Origin: Haemonchus contortus
Lineage: Eukaryota > Nematoda > Chromadorea > Rhabditida > Trichostrongylidae
Reading direction: 5' to 3'
Length of the DNA: 64,000 nucleotides
Assembly (NCBI GenBank): GCA_000469685.2
Contig: LS997564.1
Coordinates: 23,648,165 to 23,712,164 of the forward strand
Position 1 is the stretch's first letter, and each line of letters starts with the position of its first letter. Of the stretch, positions 46,501 to 57,800 are shown piece after piece. The notes under the pieces were generated by a model that had not been told where the DNA came from, did no database searches, and was given only the letters and a program-made list of their open reading frames with translations. A program made the translations under genes and the position numbers.

Positions 46501-49500
46501 TCCTTTTCCATTCATAAAAAACTCCTCAGACTGTAGGAAAGGGATAATGTTTTTGGTGGTAGTCAATTCCGATTCGGTATGCTCCTCCATATTCGACTTC
46601 CATCCGAAATCGCAATGGCGTATGTGGTCTATAGATTGACTTACCGTGGCCAATCAATGTAGAAGTCAGGGGTCCATAAGTTGACCTAGGCGAGTGACAA
46701 GCTAGGATTTGATCCCCGAACCATGAGTCTGTGATTGCGTGACTACTTCAGAAATACGTTCGAAAACAAGGTGGAAGGGGTTTTCAAGGTAAATGCTTTG
46801 AGCAACCGCGAATTCATTCCTATTGGAGGATCCTAGTGTTTGTTTTTCATTTTTTCTACCGTTCTACCGAATCTCTTGCTACACTTTGTGGCAGGGAAAC
46901 AAGCAGAATAGCTTCATTTTGTAGTCTATACTCAAATGCTCATTAAAATCGCTCTGGAGAGAAAGTCTTTGAAGTTCTGTAACTGCTTGTCGAGCTGGCT
47001 GCACTCTATCTTACCAGTTAGTGGTGCTTGTTCGGTGTCTCCTCGCGAGTCCCTCTACTTTTTGCCTTTTCCGACATTTGACGAAGACCTATTGGGGAGA
47101 GGCCGAAATACAGTTTTCTCGGAATATTCTAAAGAGGATTCTGACTTCGTTTACCCCTGATATGTAGGTATGGAATGCAAATCATTATTTCACGTTTGTT
47201 CTTGCATGTTCTCTCTTCGGAGTTGCTTATAGTCGCAGTTCCAGTTGCTCTGATTATCTAATTTCCCTCCGACGTTTTGTGTCATATCTGTGTCTTCGAA
47301 TCGTTTGCTTCCCCTGGTGCTCGTCTCATTTACTCATTTCTTCGACGTCTTCGGTAGTCTACCCTATGCATATATATACGACCTGACTTCTCTTCAAATG
47401 TCAATGAATCGCGGATACATATGATTGGCAAGCTATTCAATAGCTGTAAGTACTCCGCCATTTGAGCGCTGGAATGATTGAATCGGTCTATTCTGAGATT
47501 CTGCACTCCTTTGTTTGATTTGTGACTGCTCAAGTGCGTGTTATTCGCCATCATAGTGCAGTCCTGCGAAGCTATGTAGATTGAAAAAGCCGACCAGATG
47601 TTAAGAGGTGGAATCTTGCAAAAAATCAGAGGAATGTTTTTCTTGTAGCAAAATTCCGAGAGGATTCACCATTCCTTCTTTGGGTGTCTTTCCTGTAATC
47701 TCTAAAAATAACCTTCGTTTACTTCAATAGAATGGAGGTGATTTCCATGATCGTTCTATACTTAGATAACAAATGTGAAATTGTATCATGAGTTCAACTA
47801 ATCACTCAGTTGAGGGATTCACGTTCCATGGGTTGTTTCGTGTTTTTGTGTTTTTTTTGTGTCTTTTTTTCAGTCCTTCCGTCTCACATAGTTGTTTTTG
47901 AGCTTGTTATTAGAAACCGTAGGCTAGTCAAATTGCAGTGGAACTTCCGTGTCCATTTTTGTCCCTTCCTCTTAACATTGAGATTTATATCCCGTTCATC
48001 ATTCTATCGAATTGAGGGCCCAGAAACCACAAGACAGAACCAAATCAACTGAATGGTTCGAAAAGGGACCTGTCTTGTGGTAGTCTCTGTGACGACAGAA
48101 ATACCGCCATTAAAGAATTGTACCATTTTAGTTTTGAAACTACTCCCTTGTGGGAGCCTCAATACATTGGATATTAGCATTCTGGCCAGTGCGATTTAGG
48201 TTTTTAAGCGTAACTATTCATCATCTTCCCTATACCACATTACTGCAGCGGTGCTAAGGTTACACTCTTAGGCACTTTCCTGAATTGTAATTTTTTGCCT
48301 CGTATAGACTCTCCACTCCATCACTACGACTATCATTATGCATCTAATGAAGAGGGTTCCGGTCCTGTTCCATTAAAGTCCTTTCTGGATACAAATCTTT
48401 CCGTCGTGTCATCAAGAGACCTGCGAGTACTCTCTTTGAAAGCAAGATTTTTTCGCTTAGTCTGGAAATAGCGCTATCATCTGCCCATCGAATTGCAACA
48501 CTTCAGATTTCATTCAAAATGACTTGATTCGAAAATTTGCTAGAGTGGTAGAGTCTGATTTTGACAAGCCAAACCAACAGACACCAAGCCCTCTCATGCT
48601 GTAAGGTCGGTATCGTTGCTTGACTACTGCATTTTTATGTTTTCGTCACGAAGCTGTGAAGTGACACATTTGTTATACATAGGCCAACGTTTCCATCGTT
48701 TTACCATTGTCAAGGTCCTCGGGATCGCTTGTCAGAGTGTAAGGAAGTGCCGCGCTAAGTATTAATCAATCGCAACTTGGAAGTTATTTAGCCCCATAGC
48801 TGTCCGAGGTGCTACTGATGAGCAAACAATAAAGTAATACACTTATGATTCGGCCATCCAATAGAGTAATAACGTTGGATATCCACTAATCCTCACATAT
48901 AACCGGGCATCCACTGAGCCACAGGAGGATCATCATTCAATGCAATGAGGATGAAAATGTTTTGCTTGGGGAATTCCTACAACTGGTTTTTTCCACCCAT
49001 TCGAGCCATTTAGTACCAACACACATGGTACCTGAACCTTTTTCTTGCAATCATCCAATCTACTGCGTTCATAGTTAGCTTTAAAATGTTCTAAAATAAA
49101 AAGTATCCGTAGAAAAATAGTGGTTTATATTTCTGTTGACTTTGGAAGTCACTTTTTTCTTAGAAAAAATACATATTTAGATCAGTTTTCATTGCGCTAA
49201 GGGAAGTCATTAGCCCAATTGCATTGGTAAATCAGTCCTGGCAGCTTTGAACTGTCGAAGCTGCCTGAGATTGCAACTGCATTACCACCGTACTTCACAT
49301 AGATGAGATCTAAAAAAAGTCGAAGGATTAAAAAAGCCTAAGAATGCTGTGGTTTTGTTGTTTGTTTTGCGTTCCATTGTCAATAGAAGAAAAGGTTGCT
49401 TCAGAGCTTATACCTGTAACTCGCAAGCAAGGCACGATTACTGAAAAAGGTTCTAACTCCCGTAATCGAAAAACAAAGCTTCTCATCAAGTTATCAGAAA

Positions 49501-51857
49501 GATTTCTAATGAAGAAACACTCTCTTCCAGTTCTGTCGTCAGAAACACATTCCAGTAGGCTTTGGCAAAAAACAAGGAATTGGTTTTGTGGTAATGAATC
49601 CCATTTCTGGAATCAGCCGGCACATTCGATTCCTATTCAGAGTCACAGTAGCTTCAGAAAGCGTACCTTGCCTATACAACGAACTGAGGAAGCCTGCTGA
49701 TGAACGAGACAATGCTCTTAACTTATCATACGCGATCGGTACCACTTGAGGGATCACTCGTGAAAGTTGTTGACCTAGGCGGTTATGCGGGACCTAAGTT
49801 TTTATCCGGGATTCGATCTACTGAGAGTATATGTTGTATCAGACCATCCCTTCTTTGCCTTCCAGGTTCATATGGAATGTGACTATGATACTTTTTTTAG
49901 GGAATAGGGCAATTTCTGCGAATTCTGAATAGAAAATTCTTTCCGAAGTAATTGATTCAAGTGTTGACATGAGATTTGGATTTCGCCTAAACTTGTTTTT
50001 TACACCTACTAGATAGGTTGGCTCAATAATGAAGCAAAACGGAAAAACTTGAGAGCCTATCGTTTTCGATAGCGAATCGCATCCCTTGATGTAGTTGCAC
50101 TGATTCCAGGTCGCACGTCACCACCATCCCAATCTGGCCAACGTGGATCACTCAGACTCGACAAATGGATTTCACACCTACTCAGTGAAGGTACGATTTT
50201 CTTCCTTTTGCGAGAAAAGAAGTCCATTGCCTAAAAAGCCCAACCTGTCAAATTCAATGAGTTGCGTAGTAGTAGCGTTCCTGTCATCTGGAATTCGTGA
50301 GTGAGGCCCACGTGACATTTTCGTGGAGGAAACGGAATGCACAAAGCAAGAGATAGTGGCAAAGCGCGGCGTGAGTGATGAATCGGCCCAGGGAAGTGCT
50401 CGCTCGAACACCGCCATGATCACCGCGGTGTAACCAACCGTACTGGTTGAACTTTCTGGTTAGCGTCTCGGGCTCAGCATGGCCTCAGCTAATCGTGAAC
50501 ATCTTCTATACATCGTCCTGAATACTTTGAACGATTTGAGATGTTCCGTCCCTGAACTAATGTTCCACCCTCTTCTTCCGCTCCCAGGCAAAAATGAGTG
50601 CACTGTGGGGTGAATGGTGGACGTACCATATTTCCCTTTTGCAAGTCCGTATCTATGTAGTAGAGACCCAAACAATTGCTCAGCTCAACGGTTTCAATCA
50701 CAAAAACCATCTGGCAGGCTAGTAGCCTGGTTGAGCGATGAGTCCCCCTCCATGCGTGACTCGCAGTGTCACACAGGGATGATAGCACCGCTTATTTCCG
50801 AAAACGTAACAGCTCCATTTATCATTTGGAAGACACTTGTGGACTGATTACGATACTGCTAGATGACAAGAATAAGGACACCCGGAAATGCGTAGAGCCG
50901 CTACTTGAACGCTTTAGAAACTCAAGTGCTGATTTGAGAGAAGAACTGGATTTGATACGGTACTTTTTTCGGATTCTTGAGAAGGTCGGAGTGATTTTGG
51001 CGCCATGATTGCGCCCTTGCTATCAGTACAGTTCTTGCTATGCACTGGAATGACCGTTGGTATTGCGCTGACCCCTAGAAGATATGCTCTCATGGGTGGG
51101 TACCCAAGTTGCTTCATGCATCTCAAGGTTTTCTGAATACTCTTCAGCTTGGGAAATTTCCACTCAGATGAAACATTCTGGTCCACCAAAAACACACTAA
51201 CGGTTTGCTGGCTGAACGAGAACTCGAGGTGCAGTCCGTCCGTTCTAAGGTGCTTGTGTTCAGGCCAAACTCGATTGTCTTATCGGTTAACCATTCATTT
51301 GAGATTTTTTCAAATGCCTCCCGACCTTGCTTTTGTAAAGCGGCTTATCACACATGCCGGTCTCCATACTCCTACGCATTACTCATAAGCCGGTGTAGAA
51401 ATGTGTACTATTCGATGTATTCAATAGGGTATAGCCCTCAAAGTTTATTCCCCTCACTGTGCCACTATCGATTGAGAACGAGCTTGTAAAGTATGAACTT
51501 CTCCATGAAATATGCGAAGAGGCTGGGTGTTGTCTGGGAATTACACAAAGTAATCTGAGGCGCTCATTCGATGATCGGTTCTCAGCAAGGGGTGGGACGG
51601 ATGAAAGCACTGGTCAGAGGGAAACCGACACAGTTTGCAGTTGCGATGTCCGGGAGGAGTCGGAGTGCAGCAATTGCCCGCTGAACTCTATCTCTCCTTT
51701 CTCTTCACCCGCACCACGCTGTAATATCCCTCCATCGTCATTGACCCTCGCTCGACAAGCTGCTAACCCCCGAGCTCCTCCTTCAATACTGTTCATCGGC
51801 ATCGGAAATTTACAAACTACGTTCTATTGTTTTCACACCGCTCAATTGTACAATTAG
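43505..51857 (+). CDS. Unidentified Pro-rich / coiled-coil gene (candidate exons)
   Basis: I do not recognise the family. Candidate plus-strand exons whose phases chain together: 43505-43539 (weak), 45134-45236 (or from 45044), 45288-45397, 50110-50190, 50833-50959, 51168-51249, 51477-51857. Content: a basic segment RNFEDEPSNLR; a Pro-rich stretch SLDAQPPPKPLPFGTPPKP; LDKWISHLLSEDTCGLITILLDD; a helical, probably coiled-coil part (EPLLERFRNSSADLREELDLIR, LLAERELEVQSVRSK, NELVKYELLHEICEEAG); then a Ser/Pro/Cys-rich tail ending in TAG 13 bases before the next gene's ATG. The exon at 51168 opens with an in-frame TGA, so that join is wrong, mutated, or the gene is decaying. These exons might alternatively be the 5' part of the following p140CAP-like gene. 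Treat as a hypothesis. Confidence 0.45.
45398..50109. other. Gene-poor 4.7 kb
   Basis: This would be an intron of the unidentified gene. It contains a degenerate SINE copy (46570-46745) and coding-like but unassigned frames at 47012-47160 (plus) and 49340-49760 (both strands). Otherwise nothing recognised. Confidence 0.45.
46570..46745 (-). repeat. Degenerate tRNA-derived SINE, copy 4
   Basis: Blocks GCGTATGTGG, TCTATA, TGACTTACCGTGGCCA and the B-box-like GGATTTGATCCCCGAACC follow the order seen in copies 1 and 3, with the head at the right end. More diverged than the others. Confidence 0.55.
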
Positions 51858-51869
51858 ACAAAGGCTAAA

Positions 51870-54800
51870 ATGCCGGGCCTATTCTCGTGGAAGAACAGAA
51901 TTCTGGGCAGGAAAACGCCGGAGCCAGAAAGAGCAAAGCATGTCACTCTCGCAAGAGATCAGGGAGTTGATCGCGAACTCCACAATCAAACACCCAGAAG
52001 GAGTGTGCGATTCAATGAAGAACGCAACGAATTCAGCCAATACAAAGCACCCGAGTGGCAGAACGACTATGGTGAGGCTCGAGTAATAGGATCTGTTTCT
52101 CCAGCCGGAATGAACGGTGAGTCGTATGAAAGGCTTCCAATTGCCATCACCACAATAAAAATCTTGTTCTATCGTTGCCATTGAAATAATGGCGTTTGAG
52201 TCCGTGCTGCTCTGCATTACACAATGCTGCCGTAGTGACCGCAGCTAATATGTCTCTGCTAATTACCCCCTCCAAAAGTTTATCTTTCGTATAAACAACG
52301 AAAAACAAAACGAGCTATCGGTTTACCGTATTGTTGAATCAGACAGAATTGTTTAAGGCCTGGAGAAGTGCGATCAGACACCGGCGACTGATTGGCGGTA
52401 TGCCGATTCCTCGTATCGAGTGACCATGGCTCCGTTGGCGTCATCGGAAGTGGTTGATGATGAGCCGATGGTGCGACGATTCGCTCCTGGACCCGCCGAT
52501 TCTTCCACCCGTGCCGGCTCTGTCCTTCAGCATCTTCGCGAACAGGTTCGCTGCGTTGAATTTCTCTGATAAATTTGGACACCCATTTTCCCATTGTTAC
52601 TTTTACTGGTTTTCGAACAGTTTGACAAAAGGCGATAGCCTTTGAAACCAAGTCTGCTGTAGAACTTTCACATAGGGAGAAACCAAGGATAACTTATTGA
52701 GTCTATTTTAGGGCGAGCATCTTGAAGGTTCTGAGCAGAGACGATCGGCGTCCACTCTTCCCTCTGTGGGATATCGACCCACTACCCCGGTGAGGGTTCC
52801 TCCACAACAGTACAGTGGATCACCTGCAACAATGCCCCGATGGGATACATATAGGAATGCCGAGCATTTCCCTCAGCAGAATAGCCACATGATGCCATCA
52901 GGAGGACGGCAGCTTGAGCAGATGAACGTGGTATTTCTGCAGGCTAACGATGAAGTCAAACGTGCAATCCTACCACCTGAGGTCAGTCCTTTGATGATTT
53001 TTCCCAGTAGAATAATTATTTCATTATTGAAATTTACTGGGGACCAGGCCCGGAAACGTGATTCACGATCGAATTTCAGGTTCACAGTCTTGATCAAGTG
53101 AAAATGGCCTTTGTGCGAGCATTCCCGAATATTTCGCGTCACTACATTGAGCAGCCGTCCATCAAGATTTACATACAAGAGCCGTCCAAAGGGCACCTGT
53201 TTTACGAACTCGACGATCCCAGGCATGCTTTCCTACATTTTCCGTGAACATTTGTGTTGTGATACTGTTTTTTCTTGATTCTGGCAAGTACTTTCTATTA
53301 ACTTCGAGTGCCTATGAGTGCTAAAAATCCCTACACTTCCGATTACTGGCTGGTATTCAAAAAAACAAAAAACAGAGTCAGGGTCAGTAGGCCCGGGTTA
53401 TATGGTTTTATTTTTTCTGTAAAGTATAAGAAGGCGTGCTTAGTGATGATTTTGATTACGCGCTAGTGAAAAGCCTTTGCCTTCGTAACTGTTTCCGCAA
53501 AACTATTGATAGTAGAGCTACGTTCCTCACATTACAAGTACCGGACAGTGGAAAAGGTTACTACGGTATCACGAAAAGCGTAAAGTTTTTGGTCATCCCT
53601 TTTCGAGATCCTGTCGCTTTACCCGAGATTTCGATTCACATCCGTCTCTCCCTATACCTCCTGTACCTTGATGAGCTGGGGTTTCATAGCCTGGCTCACA
53701 GTGAACGGGTCGATTTGGGAATCAAACCGTTTACCGTTTACAAAATCTAGCTCAGATTACCTTGCACATTTTTCGCAACTACACCAGAACTCGAATCGGA
53801 TCGCGCTATATTATCTGTTTGCCAACCAATCGTTGACGTTTTCTTTTCTGCACTACGAGTTCCACGCCTTACAGCCAAAACGCTAGCTCACTGAAGAGGT
53901 TGGGTGGAGACATTTGACTTGGATGAAGACTTCGATCAAGACCAAGCCCAGCTGACGTGGTCCCACTATAGGTGGCTGGATAATTTCGAGGATCTATGAA
54001 GTGACGATGAGTGACCCTTCTTTAGGATACAGGCGTGCCCTGCGGGTCTCGAACTTCTGCAGGGTCTGATATCTTCAAATTGTTCTAACTCTCAGGCTCT
54101 GGAGAAGGCAATACCACCGAAAAGAAAGGTCTAATAAGAGTCTCGTGAGAGTTCAAAACAAACTACATCAAGTTAAATTGGATAGGCTACCATGCCATGC
54201 CATTGAAAATCAATGTCAGCTGCCGCAGGAATTTTTTCTCACTTTGTCAACATTAGTGTGAGATAGTAATGAATAATCCGAATGTGACGGCAGCGATTAC
54301 ACATGGTGCTGACAGTTATTCTAGACGTGATGTATGACTTCTATTCAGTGATATCCGGAATAAATCTGTGCTGAAGCTTCGCGAGCATTCGGTCACAGGC
54401 ATGCAATCGCCAGTTCGATTCCTCGACCAACCAGACTACCTGTCAGAAACTGAGAACGACGACAGCAGGCAGAGGTTGGCTACTGTTTTTTGAGTGCAGC
54501 AAGGATCGCAGCTGATAATTTTCCCCATTTCAAAATACTTCCCCATTTCAAAATACTGGAAGTTGTTCTTTCCTTCGAAGTTCATGATTTACCTTTCTTT
54601 CCCATTACAAGTTCAGGTAAACCCAATATTTCGAATTTTTCAAGTCTCCTTTTTCAGATTCGTCTCTTTGGCTCGTCCAGCATCCGCGATGGCTCATTCA
54701 GACTATCGTAAATCTTCGCGAAAGAGCTACGAGCCGTACGACTCGTACAGCAGTGACACGAGCAGTCATGACTCGCGATCGGTGACAAGAAGCGGATCGG

Positions 54801-57800
54801 CAACACCGGTTATCGACCGAGAATCCAGGTGACAAGCTCGTACTCTCTACCCAAAAGCTCTGAAGAACATCTGTGGTGTACGCGCAGCCTTTAAGAACGT
54901 GCCGCGCCTCCATAACTCATTCATCCCATCATGCCCGAGACACGTTTTGCACAACGATCGCCGTTGTCGTTTTTCATACAGTATCAGCTGGTCGGCCATG
55001 GCCCGAATGCCCCATTAGTTTATGACAAATCGAGACCTCTCAACGCCCATGAGTTCCGCGTTTGCTGCGCCACTCAAAGCGCTATCCTCAGCCTACCCCC
55101 CTCTTGTCATGACCAAATTAAGAAGGCTAATGTGAGTTGTCCCACTCAGCTATCTTACATCGTATCCTTTCAACTACACATCCTCTTCAGTCGTTTTTCA
55201 TGTGCAGGGCTCGTATGGAGACAATGGAGCGTCAGCTGGCTGGTTTGTCAAGCCTTGTTCATTCAGCGTTAGTGAGCAAAGGAATGAGCGAAAGCAGTCG
55301 TAGAGATATGGCCGATCTTCGGAGAGAAGTATCATTAGCTTATTTCCTGAACCTAGCACCTCGGTAGTCGTCTGTTTTTAGATCCTTGCACTTCATCCTG
55401 ACGCCGAACGAGCCGCATCTGAAGAACCACCTTCGATACCGGACAGTCTCTCATCGCATACTCAACACCAACTCGATCATCTTCGCCAGAAATTACAGCA
55501 AGCTGGTACTGATATGAAGCAGCTGAGACGAGTCGCCCAGGTTGGACACCACATTGTTTCCACCAGAGCGATAGAACATCAGAATTTGTTCAGATAAATG
55601 CACAGAATGCTCGAAAATTCATCAGCGAGGCAGCCGAGGAAATAACAAGACTTGTCTCCCAAAAGATTGTGATTCCCGTTGTGAATACAGTAGGTGTCAT
55701 TTTTAGATTTTTCCAGAAGAAATTGAAAAGAATATCGATTTTAGCCGAGCGGCGAGGGCTCTCGTTCACCACAAAAACAGAGCGAAATCAGAGAAAGGAA
55801 AAACCACGAAGATCGATTGATTCGACTGCTCGAAGGTCTCACGTAAGTTGACGAAACACTCGTCGGCGTGTACTCTTGAGGAATTCACCACTGGCGGTTA
55901 TAGAAGGTTTGAGAACAACGTGGAAAGCGTGCGAAGCAGTGTGTTAACCAGCAATCGAAAGTTGCGGATGTCCGAAGTCGAGTCGCTGACTGAAGGTCTC
56001 ACCCAAATTGGACGCGAAGCGGCCGCTCTCAAAAGTATGTTCCACTTTTTCACCGTAAACTTCTTTCAATAGTCACCTGGGGAGCTATGAAGATTCTAAA
56101 AAGCATATGGATGGTGCCAAGCGACCTACCTGTTGACGATGTGTTCATGAAAAGTTTCTTCTTCTCAGTTCTACCGATTCACTTTGAGGCCAGATATAAG
56201 TTGTACTGCAATGTACTACAAGTGCTCGCCCAATCTCATGCCAGCATTTCTCTTTCTTAACCAGAACTACTGTCTGACTGGGGACAGAATCCGATGTTTG
56301 AGTTAAATTGCTCATTCTTCTTCTGAATCCCTCTTTTTTCTTGAACTGACAATCTCAAAAAGTGGGAGATCCACTTCTGAGTGTGAGACAAACCAATCTT
56401 CCAATCACTCCTTTCTCTCTGCTCATCTACTCATCATACCCACTGTCTGCACGCGTTCTTGATTTGATTAGATTCATCTGAAAACTATGCCTACAATCTT
56501 TTAGTGAAAAATTTCATAGTTTTAAAATCGTCATTAAAGAAGTTTTTACAATTTGTACAATAGAAAAGGCTCACGCCCCTTTTCCAGAAACTTTGCTTGG
56601 GTAGTAGAAGCGAGAAATAGTGAAATCTGATTCATTCTCAATCCTACTGGATGATGCGCACTTCGTATGCAAAGGTCCAAATCACGATAGACGGTTCCTT
56701 AAATTTTTCCCTATGATGAATAACCTGTGACCCGAAAGTATAACATAGGGAACGCCGTTGGGTCAAAAAACGAATTAGACCGGGCGTAATAAGGGCAACA
56801 AACCCGCTTAGCCGACGTACGCCTATAGGTAAACGTGTTCTCGCGGCGTTTCAGAGGCTGCACATAGATGTTGAATCATTCGCACCGGGACACATACGTT
56901 GCACGCAGGCACCTTACTGTAGCCGGTTGTACTATATGCCGCATGCATGCATTTGGACGGCTCGTCCAAAAACCTTTTCATGCAGTTTTTGTCGGCACAG
57001 TTTTGTACAAGCCCTCTTTCACTACTTTATAGCCTATCTCTTTGAACACGCCGATTTTCGCGTTTTCTTCTCCTTTTGCACTACTTTGGACTACAACTTC
57101 GACTACTCGTCTGAAACTGATACTCCAAATTTATCGTGAACTACCAGTAACACTCTTAACCCTAGGTTACATGAAAGTTCTCATTCGGAAAATGATGATT
57201 TCATTATACGGATGAGTTTTGGCTTATAAACACCTAATGAGCATCTTGAACCTTCCAGAAGACTGGTTAGGATTTTTGTACCAGCCCAAACGTCTTCTTA
57301 GCAAACTTATGTATTCTTCTCCGCAGTAATAGTTTTAATCAACTCTGGGCGTAAGTGGCTGGCTCCGCCCCTTGATGGTCCAGTTCACGATAATTTTGAG
57401 GTACCCTTTTTAGGTTGAAGGAGGTACCCTTTTGAGGTTAAAAAGCGGAAGTGTTGATGTACAGGAGAACATTTTTGGCGAAGAAAGAGAGGAAATCCGC
57501 ACACTTCAAGCTTTTTAAAAGTAGTGGAAGTGGAGGTTGTACGAGATCACCGTGACGTTAATGGCATGTAAGGAGTTTTTGGACGAGATTTAACTTGCTC
57601 CCATCGTGCAAAGAGCTGACTACATCAAACCATGACTGTCCAAAATTGGCTTTCATTATCGCTGTGGGTCATGACAAGTTGTTTGAACCTCCTACATTGG
57701 TTCCCTTTTGAATGGTGCAGCCTCTACAAAGCTGTTGAAACTCGTCCACTATGGGTGGCATTCACACGATACATGTATGATGTCTCTGGTCCATTATTGT

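Noticed and set aside
47012..47160. Terminal exon (LPFPTFDEDLLGRG ... FVYP stop) of the unidentified gene
   Set aside because: Phase would allow a join from 45397, but the exon at 50110 joins equally well and leads into a longer chain of coding exons. Kept only as a possible alternative end.
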